Numbered from the stretch's first letter, positions 1 through 6,176 are shown. The stretch: 8,730 bases of DNA from Anaerolineales bacterium UBA4826 (GCA_002400365.1 DHFK01000168.1:1-8730), one strand, 5' to 3'. The notes: generated from the sequence alone by a model not told the origin. Numbers and translations are program-made.

Positions 1-16
1 GAGCGGAGTCGAAGGG
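1..16 (-). repeat. Fragment of dispersed palindromic repeat
   Basis: Positions 2-16 are the exact reverse complement of 1540-1554, which lies inside the MITE-like element in the glycosyltransferase gene. The window probably starts in the tail of another copy of that element family. Only a fragment is visible. Confidence 0.5.
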
Positions 17-121
17 GCGGATTCAACGGACACGTTCAAAGGTCGTCCATTCAATATAATGCGCAAATCGCTATAGTTCTTTCACTCTCGCGCGTCACCA
101 AACAAATAGCACCCGCCGCCC

Positions 122-180
122 ACGCGCGTCCTTCGGCTACGCTCAGGATGCGCTTCAGCGGCAGGTGCTTTCCTTTTGCT
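122..180 (+). repeat. Dispersed hairpin repeat, copy A
   Basis: This stretch shares its parts, in order, with 6368-6421. Both copies have ACGCGCGTCCT, then after about ten variable bases an AGGAnGCG block, then GGCAGGTGCTTT followed by a CTTTT stretch. The first two blocks are nearly complementary (GCGCGTCCT against AGGATGCGC, one G-T wobble), so each copy can form a hairpin with a conserved right flank. This copy is intergenic. The other lies inside a coding region. Confidence 0.6.
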
Positions 181-377
181 GCGACGATTGGAGTGCGATG
201 CGGGCGCAGATGCGCGCGGGCTCGCCTGCCCGCTTCATCAGGCAGCGGCATCGGCACTCGTCACCGATGAATCATGCTGGCGATAGTGTATCACACATCC
301 GGGGCAATTTCAAGAGTTTGCTTGGTTAAGTTCTTTAACTTTGCCGCTCAGAGAGGTAAAGATTCGTTTACCAGAAC

Positions 378-410
378 AGACGGGTCAGGTTGTGGAAACC
401 TGACCCGTCT
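378..410. repeat. Perfect 14-bp inverted repeat, 5-nt loop
   Basis: Positions 378-391 (AGACGGGTCAGGTT) pair perfectly with 397-410 around the loop GTGGA. No T tract follows on the plus strand (CGGATTCC), so it is a poor intrinsic terminator in that direction. It ends 18 bp before the -35 hexamer at 429. It could be a dispersed palindrome, a terminator for an upstream gene without a T run, or an operator-like site. The sequence alone does not decide. Confidence 0.7.
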
Positions 411-428
411 CGGATTCCTCGCGCCTAT

Positions 429-457
429 TTGCCAAGACCGCGTCTCCAGGATATAAT
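429..457 (+). promoter_or_regulatory. Promoter of the lipoprotein-glycosyltransferase pair
   Basis: A TTGCCA -35 hexamer (429-434) and a perfect TATAAT -10 hexamer (452-457) are separated by exactly 17 bp. The expected start of transcription is near 464, giving a leader of about 27 nt. The leader carries AAAGGAG at 476-482 ahead of the TTG start codon at 491. Confidence 0.8.
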
Positions 458-490
458 TGCTTCGCTCGACGCTCGAAAGGAGTTTGGAAA

Positions 491-1165
491 TTGAAACGCA
501 ATCGAATTCTGATTCTCTCAGCCATAGCGGTCGTCATCCTGGCGCTGCTCGCTTGCGATACCGGCAACCTCATCGCGCTCAACCGTCCAACCGTGACCAG
601 AACCCGGACGCTTCGTCCGACCTTTACGCCGCGCCCTGCCGCCAGCCCGACGCCGGAAGATACGCCAACTCCAAAGGCGACCGCAACTGAAGCCGCGTCG
701 CCCACGCCGACCAAGCGCGCCACCGCGACGACAGCCCCGCGTCCCGCCGCCACCAAATCTCCGACTGCGCCGCCCGCGCCGCAGTTCTTGTTCAAGGTCA
801 GAAATAACGATGGCAGCCACGGCAAATGCGAGACGGGCGCGCCGGTTTTCCAAGTCAAGGGACGCATCGCCGATGCCAGAGATTACGTTGCGGGCATTCA
901 CATCGTTCTGCTTGGCGCAGATGGAAAAATTGTCGCACAGATGGATTCGTGGGGCAGGGAGCAGATGAATCCCGAATGGGGCGTGAGTTGTTTTGAAGAA
1001 AAGAACATGTACAATTACCAACTCGATGCCACCGCCGGGCGCGGCAATGAACCGATGAAATTGTTCCTGACAAGATCAGCAACCGACCTGACCCCCATAT
1101 CTCCCCCACAGACCCTCACCTTTGGCGAAAAAGGTGGACGTTGGTACGTTGACTTTTACCAGTGA
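491..1165 (+). CDS. Putative lipoprotein with Pro/Thr-rich linker, function unknown
   Basis: The 224-residue product begins at TTG. I chose this start because AAAGGAG sits 8 nt upstream (476-482) and the translation opens directly with a lipoprotein signal: basic MKRNR, a hydrophobic run, and a lipobox LLAC with Cys22 as the probable lipidated residue. Residues of about 33-96 form a low-complexity Pro/Thr/Ala linker, common in exported proteins of Gram-positive-like and Chloroflexota cells. Residues of about 97-224 form a compact domain with two cysteines (in GKCETG and GVSCFEE) and a predicted beta-rich pattern ending RWYVDFYQ. I do not recognise this domain, so the function is unknown. The stop codon overlaps the GTG start of the glycosyltransferase (GTGA), so the two are probably translationally coupled, and an envelope role beside that enzyme is likely. 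Confidence 0.87.
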   Translation: MKRNRILILSAIAVVILALLACDTGNLIALNRPTVTRTRTLRPTFTPRPAASPTPEDTPTPKATATEAASPTPTKRATATTAPRPAATKSPTAPPAPQFLFKVRNNDGSHGKCETGAPVFQVKGRIADARDYVAGIHIVLLGADGKIVAQMDSWGREQMNPEWGVSCFEEKNMYNYQLDATAGRGNEPMKLFLTRSATDLTPISPPQTLTFGEKGGRWYVDFYQ

Positions 1166-4047
1166 AACGGATCGCCGATCGCTTGCCGCTCGTCCTCATC
1201 GCCTTCGGCGCGCTCGCGCTGCGCCTCCTCCGCCTCGATTTCCAACCGCTCTGGTGGGACGAAGGGTACAGCATGTTCTTCGCCACGCGCGATCTCGGGA
1301 CGATGCTCGCGCGTACGGCAGTTGACATCCATCCCCCGTTCTACTACGCGCTCTTGCAATTCTGGATGACCTTCGCCGGCAAGAGCGCTGTCGCGGTGCG
1401 ACTCCTCTCGGTCGCCATCGGCGTTGCGACGATTCCTCTGCTGTACGCGCTCGCGCTGAAACTGTTCGCGCCGCCGGGCTATGTCATTGCGAGCGCAGCG
1501 AAGCAATCTCCAGTCGGCTCGGGGATTGCTTCGTCGCGACCCTTCGACTCCGCTTCGCTCCGCTCAGGGTCGCTCCTCGCAATGACAAATCACCGCGTCG
1601 CGCTCATCGCCGCGCTGCTGCTCGCGCTGTCGCCGTTCCACGTGTACTATTCGCAAGAAGCGCGCATGTACGGCGTGGTGACGCTGTTGGGGCTGGCTTC
1701 GGTTTATCTGTTTCTGGAATTGCTGCCGCTAAAACCCGGCACGCCCAAGACCGCCGCGCTCGCCGCGCTCTATATTCCGATTACGGCTGCCGCGCTGTAC
1801 ACGCAGTACTTTGCCGTGTTCATTCTCGCGTTCGAGATGCTGGTCGCGCTCGTGGTCTTTGGCATATTGGACCGCCGACCGTTGAACTGGCGCTCGCTCG
1901 CCTCCTGGTGGGCTTGGCCCCTCGCGCACTGGTTTGCGGCATGGACGATGATCGCCGCGCTCTATCTCCCGTGGGTGATTTACGCCGGACCCAAACTCTA
2001 CACCTATGTCATTAGCAAAATCGCGATCGAACAGTACGCGCCACTCGATCCGCTTGCCTACCTCGCGCAACACCTCATCGCGTTCTCGACCGGGCATTTG
2101 ACCGAATGGCCGTGGCTGGCGTGGGCAGGTGTAGTGTTGGTTTCGCTCGCAGGGCTTGGAATTTTCGCAGCGACAAGGAAAGATGGCATTTTTCACCTTG
2201 TCACCCTGTCACCTTGTCACCCTGTCACCTTGTCACCCCGTCACCTTGTCACCTTGTCCGTCCTGGTTCCCCTCGCGCTCGGCTATCTCGTCAACCTCCG
2301 CTTTCCCTTTCACCCGGTTCACGGCGAACGACTCTTGCTGCTCGCCGCGCCCGCGTTCTATTTGCTTGCCGCGCTAGGAATTCACGCGCTGTGGAATCGC
2401 CGCGCGCTCTTCGGCGCGCTCGCGCTGTCTGTCGTCGCGTTGATTTCTGGCGCGTCGCTGTACGATTTCTACACCGCGCCGCGCTATCCCCAAGACGACT
2501 ACCGCCCGCTCATCGCAGAGATGCAGACGCTCGCGCAACCGGGCGATGTTTTTCTCGCGATCTATCCGTGGCAAATCGGATACTTGGAGGCGTACTATAC
2601 CGGCGCGCCGCTCAACGTCGTCGAGACGCCGAACGCCGCGTGGATCAACCATCCAACTCAAATGCAGCGCGATCTCGCTATACTGCTCGAAAAAGATTCG
2701 CGCGTCTGGCTGCCGGCGCTGCAAACACTCGGACGCATCCTGGAAAATGCGCTCGACGCCAATTTGCGTCCGCGCGCGTACTCGGTCGTTGACGATTGGT
2801 TCGGCACGACGCGGCTCGAACTCTTCGCGCTGGCAGGCGACCCGGCAACCGGCGATCGCTCTGTGAGTTTCGGGGATGATGTGACGCTCTCCAAGTGGGG
2901 CGTTGCGAACAGCCCGGTTGCCGCAGGGCAAGCCATCGTCCGCGTCCTGCTGCATTGGCAGGTGGATGCGCCCACCGGGTTCAAGGCAAGTCTGCGTTTG
3001 CTGGATGCAAAAGGAAATGTGTGGATGCAGGATGATCGCGAAATCGTCGGCGGGTTGCAGCGTGTCGGCTTGGCGGTGCCCATCGGCGCGCCGCCGGGCG
3101 AATACGCTCTGCAACTCGTGGTCTATCGCGCGCGCGACGACGCACAGTTGCGCGTGGCCGATTCCGACCGCGCGGCAGTTCCGCTCGCGCGCGTGAACGT
3201 GATTTCGCCGGCGCAAGCCAATCTCGCGGCGATTCCAAATCGTATGTCAATTAACCTAGCGAACGCCGTCCGCCTGGTCGGTTACGCCGCGCCATCGCCG
3301 ATGCAACCCGGCAATCCCGCGTCCATCACCTTTTTCTGGCAAGCGACGCGCGCGCTCGACCGGGATTACGCCGTCGTCACGCGGATTCAGGACGCGCGCG
3401 GAAACATCTACGCCACGACGCAAGCCGCGCCCGCGCGTGGCATCTATCCGACGACACGCTGGCAGCCCAACGAAATCGTCCGTGATCCGCAGACGCTCAC
3501 GCTGCGCGGCGACACACCCGCCGGCGACTATCGCATCGTCGTCGCGCTCGTTGACGCCGCGCATACGACGCGGCTAGAACCAATCGAAATTGGCGCGGTC
3601 ACGGTGAAAGGGCGCGCGCATTACTTTGGCGCGCCTGCGCCGTCGAACAAATCCGACGCGCGTTTTGGCGACCTCGCGCGCCTGGTCGGTTACGACGTGA
3701 GCCGCGATCAACGCTCGGTTCGCATCGTGCTTTACTGGCAAGCGCTCGGGTCAAGCGAGACCGCGTCCACGGTCTTTGTCCATCTCGTTGACGAGACCGG
3801 CACGCTCCGCGCGCAACGCGATCAAATCCCCGGCGCGGGCGCGTACCCGACGACGAGTTGGGTCAAGGGCGAGTACCTCGTGGACGTGTACGACGTCGAG
3901 ATTCCGCGCGGCGCGCCCGCCGGCGAGTACGCCATTCAAATCGGAATGTACGATCCCGCGTCCGGCGCGCGCCTCCCGGCTTTCGACGCGTCAAACCAGC
4001 CGATTGGCGACTACAGCACGCTACCCGCGCGAATCGCCATCCCGTAG
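1162..4047 (+). CDS. GT39-like integral membrane glycosyltransferase with C-terminal beta-domains
   Basis: The 961-residue product starts with GTG overlapping the preceding stop. The N-terminal half looks like the PMT/ArnT superfamily (GT39/GT83), which transfers sugars from polyprenyl-phosphate donors on the outer face of the membrane. Visible hallmarks are WWDEGYS (31-37, acidic DE in the first external loop), DIHPPFYY (55-62) and SPFHVYYSQEARMY (157-170), with many hydrophobic helices up to about residue 440. From about 565 the chain is soluble, with three beta-sandwich-like units (about 565-690, 703-815, 838-961). The last two share LVGY, a WQA stretch and YPTT.W. Two repeat sequences are embedded in frame: a palindromic element (residues about 107-142) and an octanucleotide array (residues 345-366), both between hydrophobic segments. 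The acceptor and sugar cannot be deduced. The fold assignment is firm; the specificity is unknown. Confidence 0.9.
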   Translation: MKRIADRLPLVLIAFGALALRLLRLDFQPLWWDEGYSMFFATRDLGTMLARTAVDIHPPFYYALLQFWMTFAGKSAVAVRLLSVAIGVATIPLLYALALKLFAPPGYVIASAAKQSPVGSGIASSRPFDSASLRSGSLLAMTNHRVALIAALLLALSPFHVYYSQEARMYGVVTLLGLASVYLFLELLPLKPGTPKTAALAALYIPITAAALYTQYFAVFILAFEMLVALVVFGILDRRPLNWRSLASWWAWPLAHWFAAWTMIAALYLPWVIYAGPKLYTYVISKIAIEQYAPLDPLAYLAQHLIAFSTGHLTEWPWLAWAGVVLVSLAGLGIFAATRKDGIFHLVTLSPCHPVTLSPRHLVTLSVLVPLALGYLVNLRFPFHPVHGERLLLLAAPAFYLLAALGIHALWNRRALFGALALSVVALISGASLYDFYTAPRYPQDDYRPLIAEMQTLAQPGDVFLAIYPWQIGYLEAYYTGAPLNVVETPNAAWINHPTQMQRDLAILLEKDSRVWLPALQTLGRILENALDANLRPRAYSVVDDWFGTTRLELFALAGDPATGDRSVSFGDDVTLSKWGVANSPVAAGQAIVRVLLHWQVDAPTGFKASLRLLDAKGNVWMQDDREIVGGLQRVGLAVPIGAPPGEYALQLVVYRARDDAQLRVADSDRAAVPLARVNVISPAQANLAAIPNRMSINLANAVRLVGYAAPSPMQPGNPASITFFWQATRALDRDYAVVTRIQDARGNIYATTQAAPARGIYPTTRWQPNEIVRDPQTLTLRGDTPAGDYRIVVALVDAAHTTRLEPIEIGAVTVKGRAHYFGAPAPSNKSDARFGDLARLVGYDVSRDQRSVRIVLYWQALGSSETASTVFVHLVDETGTLRAQRDQIPGAGAYPTTSWVKGEYLVDVYDVEIPRGAPAGEYAIQIGMYDPASGARLPAFDASNQPIGDYSTLPARIAIP
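1482..1587. mobile_element. MITE/REP-like palindromic element inserted in coding sequence
   Basis: The ends TGTCATTGCGAG (1482-1493) and CTCGCAATGACA (1576-1587) form a perfect 12-bp terminal inverted repeat. Inside are two further hairpins: CGAAGCAATC (1499-1508) with GATTGCTTCG (1524-1533), and GCGACCCT (1536-1543) with AGGGTCGC (1566-1573). The whole can fold as a three-way cruciform. It is read through as the segment IASAAKQS..SLLAMTN of the glycosyltransferase. There is no transposase and no obvious target-site duplication. I recognise the GCGAAGCAATC..GATTGCTTCG type of sequence as a frequent dispersed bacterial repeat; that is from memory, not a search. Confidence 0.8.
2194..2257 (+). 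repeat. Tandem array of an 8-bp unit inside the glycosyltransferase gene
   Basis: There are eight uninterrupted copies of CACCTTGT or close variants (CACCCTGT, CACCCCGT). Because 8 is not a multiple of 3, three units make a 24-bp period that encodes an eight-residue repeat (HLVTLSPC, HPVTLSPR, HLVTLSV). All three forward frames are open through the array. It falls in a loop between two predicted membrane helices, just after FAATRKDGIF and before SVLVPLALGYLV. Confidence 0.9.
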
Positions 4048-4071
4048 GACAAATTTACAAATTTGTCCTAC
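4044..4071. repeat. Palindrome covering the glycosyltransferase stop codon
   Basis: GTAGGACAAATTT (4044-4056) is perfectly repeated in inverse at 4059-4071, leaving only AC in the centre. In RNA the tip would open to a small loop. The TAG stop (4045-4047) lies inside the left arm. No U tract follows, so it may act as an mRNA 3'-end stabiliser or be a dispersed palindrome rather than a classical terminator. Confidence 0.75.
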
Positions 4072-4075
4072 GCTG

Positions 4076-4107
4076 CAAAACAAAAACCTCGCCACACTTG
4101 CGAGGTT
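4076..4107 (-). terminator. Intrinsic terminator of the thiolase operon
   Basis: Read on the minus strand, AACCTCGC (4107-4100) pairs perfectly with GCGAGGTT (4092-4085) around a 7-nt loop and runs straight into TTTGTTTTG. This is a standard Rho-independent terminator located 35 bp past the thiolase stop. On the plus strand the same hairpin is followed by TTCTCTCTGT, a weaker U tract that might also stop transcription from the convergent glycosyltransferase gene. Confidence 0.85.
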
Positions 4108-4141
4108 CTCTCTGTACTCTGCTATCTGTCGTCTGTCGTCT

Positions 4142-5329
4142 TTACAGCGCTTCAACAATCGCCGCGATCCCCTGCCCGCCGCCGATGCACATGGACGCGA
4201 CGCCGTAGCGCTTGCCGCGGCGACGCAATTCGTACAACAGCGTCAGCGTGAGCCGCGCGCCGGTCGCGCCGAGCGGATGCCCGATCGCAATCGCGCCGCC
4301 ATTGACGTTAAAGCGCTCCGTGTCAATGCCCAGTTCCTTCACGACCGCGAGGACTTGCGCGGCGAACGCTTCGTTCACCTCGATCAAATCCATGTCTTGC
4401 AGCGTCAGCCCGGCTTTTTTCAGCGCGAGGCGAATCGCCGGCGCGGGACCGATGCCCATGACGCGGGGATCAACGCCCGCCGTGCCCCAGGATACCAAAC
4501 GCCCCAGCGGTTTCAGCCCACGCGCTTGCGTTTGCGCCATCGTTGTCACGACAACCGCCGCCGCGCCGTCCACGATACCCGACGCGTTGCCGGCGGTAAC
4601 CGTGCCATCCTTCTTGAATCGCGCCGGCAGTTTCGCCAGTCCTTCCATCGTCGCGTCAGCGCGAATGAGTTCATCCTTTGCAAACTGGGTCACATTCCCT
4701 TTGCGATCCTTCACCGGCACCGGCACAACTTCCTCTTGCATGCGCCCTTCGTCCCACGCCTTTTTCGCGCGCTGCTGACCGAGCAACGCGAAACGATCCT
4801 GTTCCTCGCGCGTGACGTGGTACTGCTCCGCGAGATTCTCCGCCGTGATCGCCATCGGCAGCCCGGTGTACGAATCCACGAGCGCGGTCCACAACATATC
4901 CTCGAACTGGGTGTTCGCGCCAAAGCCGATGCCCCAGCGCGCGCCGCGCACGATGTGCGGCGCTTGGCTCATGGATTCCGCGCCGCCGGCGAGAACGAAA
5001 TCCGCGTCGCCGGCGAGAATCATCCGCGCGCCGGTGACGATCGCCTCCTGCCCCGAGCCGCACAAGCGGTTGAGCGTCAGCGCGGGTCTTTCGATCGGCA
5101 CGCCGGCTTTCAAGCCGATGTGCCGCGCGAGATAGATCGCGTCGCCGCTCGTCTGCACGACGTTCCCAAAGACCGTGTGGTCAATCCACGCCGGGTCAAC
5201 CTGCGCGCGTTCCAGCGCGCCCTTTGCGGCGATCACACCGAGATCGGTCGCGCTCAGGTCTTTCAGACTTGCCCCAAACGCGCCAAACCCAGTCCGCACG
5301 CCTTCGAGCAAAACGATGTCAGTCACCAT
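4142..5329 (-). CDS. Acetyl-CoA C-acetyltransferase (thiolase II family)
   Basis: The enzyme condenses two acetyl-CoA to acetoacetyl-CoA or runs the reverse thiolysis. It is cytosolic and feeds polyhydroxyalkanoate, isoprenoid, ketone-body or beta-oxidation routes (AtoB/PhaA/ThlA type). The 395 residues match the usual family length. All catalytic landmarks are present: nucleophile Cys90 in NRLCGSGQEAI, Asn319 in VNEAFAAQ, His351 in AIGHPLGATGAR and Cys381 in MCIGGGQGIA, with spacing like the well-studied Zoogloea enzyme. The frame stays open 52 codons further upstream, but I chose the ATG at 5329 because GAGGAG lies 8 nt before it (5338-5343) and the sequence then opens as family members do (VTDIVLLEGVRT). 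The start overlaps the end of the upstream basic-tailed gene by 11 bp. An intrinsic terminator follows. The family is certain; the pathway is not decided by this context. Confidence 0.97.
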   Translation of the reverse strand: MVTDIVLLEGVRTGFGAFGASLKDLSATDLGVIAAKGALERAQVDPAWIDHTVFGNVVQTSGDAIYLARHIGLKAGVPIERPALTLNRLCGSGQEAIVTGARMILAGDADFVLAGGAESMSQAPHIVRGARWGIGFGANTQFEDMLWTALVDSYTGLPMAITAENLAEQYHVTREEQDRFALLGQQRAKKAWDEGRMQEEVVPVPVKDRKGNVTQFAKDELIRADATMEGLAKLPARFKKDGTVTAGNASGIVDGAAAVVVTTMAQTQARGLKPLGRLVSWGTAGVDPRVMGIGPAPAIRLALKKAGLTLQDMDLIEVNEAFAAQVLAVVKELGIDTERFNVNGGAIAIGHPLGATGARLTLTLLYELRRRGKRYGVASMCIGGGQGIAAIVEAL

Positions 5330-5747
5330 TGACTTGTCTCCTCTTGTGAACTGCTTTACGCCGCACTGCCGCTTTGCCGGTCTTGTACGTCGCGCGCGAC
5401 TCGGCGAGGACGCGCGCGTTCGACCGCGCGGCGCGATGCGGCGCGACCGCGCGGGTTGATCGCCCTTTCTTGGCTTTCTTGCCATTGTCCCAGAGCCAGG
5501 TCATTGTGCCGGGACGCAGAGTAATCACATGCACGAGCACGCCGGTCTTGAGCAGAATGTCCGAGACACGCGGGCTTGCCATCTCAAGTATGGCATCCGT
5601 CTTTTCATCTTCAGCATACGCGTACAAATAGATATCTCTGGGACCACCCTCGAATCCTGGCCCCTCTTTTAGAACCATATCCGGAAAACGCGTCCGAATC
5701 TCCTTCTTCAATTCAGTCATTCCTTGTCGCGCTTCTCGCCGATTCAT
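5319..5747 (-). CDS. Small HEPN partner, possible degenerate nucleotidyltransferase with basic tail
   Basis: The 142-residue product has its ATG overlapping the stop of the HEPN gene (ATGA), and AGGAGG sits 4 nt upstream (5752-5757). A second Met at residue 10 lacks a spaced ribosome site. Residues of about 10-78 show a small alpha/beta outline, GPGFEGG..RDIYLYAY (29-44) then SDILLKTGVLVHVITL (62-77), resembling the strand order of minimal nucleotidyltransferases (MNT). MNT proteins usually pair with HEPN proteins as antitoxins. The MNT signature GSxxxG..SDxD is not there: only Asp38 stands in the expected place and the second Asp is Tyr40. From about residue 90 to the end, 18 of 53 residues are Lys or Arg, an unusual basic tail that could bind nucleic acid or be a late extension. 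The stop overlaps the thiolase start by 11 bp. The gene call is good; the NTase relation is inferred mainly from its position. Confidence 0.72.
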   Translation of the reverse strand: MNRREARQGMTELKKEIRTRFPDMVLKEGPGFEGGPRDIYLYAYAEDEKTDAILEMASPRVSDILLKTGVLVHVITLRPGTMTWLWDNGKKAKKGRSTRAVAPHRAARSNARVLAESRATYKTGKAAVRRKAVHKRRQVNGD

Positions 5748-6142
5748 TGACCCTCCTTTACAGGTTGCCTCACAGCCGCCACAAAACCTTGCGCCTTTTC
5801 CAAAGCGCGTTTGGCGCGTACCTCACTCGTCCATTTCAGAGTATAGTCCGCATGTTCACGGAGACCAAGCGTATCGGGAAGCACAGACGCCAATTCCATC
5901 GGATACCTCTTACGCCGATGGATCAGTTGCTGCGCAAACAACGCCTGAATCACTGCATGACTCCGCGTGCCCTTTTCAGTGATTGGCTGCCCTCCCGCGT
6001 CAATCAGCGCCGCCACCGCCGCTTGAAAACACGCATAGTACGCGCGATTCGCCGCGTTGTCGTACCGCTGGTTGGCGTACTCGCTCTCCGCGCCTTGCAG
6101 ACTCTGCCGCGCCTTTGCAAGCAACTCGTGTTGTTCAGCCAC
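5744..6142 (-). CDS. HEPN domain protein (COG1895-like)
   Basis: The 132-residue all-helical protein begins with GTG. Its pattern fits HEPN proteins of the COG1895 kind: an opening helix (LLAKARQSLQGAESEY), ANQRYDNAANRAYYACFQAAVAAL carrying the conserved R33-A-Y-Y, and a late LREHADY (94-100) with the conserved R..ADY. HEPN proteins are often RNases or toxins acting in the cytoplasm, with an MNT partner encoded next door. The RNase motif R-x(4-6)-H is absent here: the only Arg-His pairs are R60-x-H62 and R95-x-H97. The protein may therefore be non-catalytic, or may use a different site. It is the first gene of the operon; its stop overlaps the start of the partner gene. The start codon lies at the expected transcription start, with no ribosome site before it. 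Toxin function is inference only. Confidence 0.87.
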   Translation of the reverse strand: MAEQHELLAKARQSLQGAESEYANQRYDNAANRAYYACFQAAVAALIDAGGQPITEKGTRSHAVIQALFAQQLIHRRKRYPMELASVLPDTLGLREHADYTLKWTSEVRAKRALEKAQGFVAAVRQPVKEGQ

Positions 6143-6148
6143 AGGATG

Positions 6149-6176
6149 ATTATACCCCAGTCGCCCCGCGCGTCAA
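6149..6176 (-). promoter_or_regulatory. Promoter of the HEPN-partner-thiolase operon
   Basis: On the minus strand TTGACG (6176-6171) and a perfect TATAAT (6154-6149) are separated by 16 bp. Seven bases past the -10 is the GTG start codon of the HEPN gene at 6142, so the transcript should be leaderless or nearly so. It is back to back with the promoter at 6191-6218, with 14 bp between their -35 hexamers. Confidence 0.78.

Larger units (their letters stand above)
1..451. other. Non-coding leader region with repeat fragments
   Basis: I see no convincing gene here. A minus-strand frame at 51-257 and a plus-strand frame at 274-456 are open, but neither has a ribosome binding site or a recognisable product, and the first runs through a dispersed repeat. 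The stretch holds a repeat fragment at 1-16, a dispersed hairpin repeat at about 122-180, a weak GC-rich hairpin (216-221 with 228-233), a 6-bp hairpin (355-360 with 367-372) and a perfect palindrome at 378-410. The promoter of the lipoprotein gene begins at 429. Confidence 0.6.

Noticed and set aside
51..257. Possible small minus-strand gene (68 codons)
   Set aside because: Much of it is the dispersed repeat at 122-180. It has no ribosome site, and its product is not recognisable.
286..296. GTGTATCACAC mini-palindrome as an operator
   Set aside because: It is only a 4-bp arm on each side and far from the promoter at 429, so it is too short to support.
2194..2257. CRISPR array
   Set aside because: The units are 8 bp and directly contiguous, with no spacers and no cas genes nearby. 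It is a simple tandem repeat.
2374..3216. Minus-strand open frame inside the glycosyltransferase gene
   Set aside because: It is an Arg-rich shadow of the C-terminal domains with no start context.
4108..4140. Short CTGT-rich imperfect repeats (CTGTCGT twice) after the terminator
   Set aside because: They are too short and degenerate to call a defined element. They may be part of another low-complexity dispersed repeat.
3776..5332. Long plus-strand open frame (518 codons)
   Set aside because: It runs antisense to the thiolase and across the end of the glycosyltransferase. Its translation is Arg/His-rich without any family resemblance, and it crosses a terminator. It is a GC-driven shadow.
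5330..5485. N-terminal extension of the thiolase by 52 residues
   Set aside because: The extension is an Arg-rich tract without similarity to thiolase starts, while the ATG at 5329 has a well-spaced GAGGAG and gives the normal family length.
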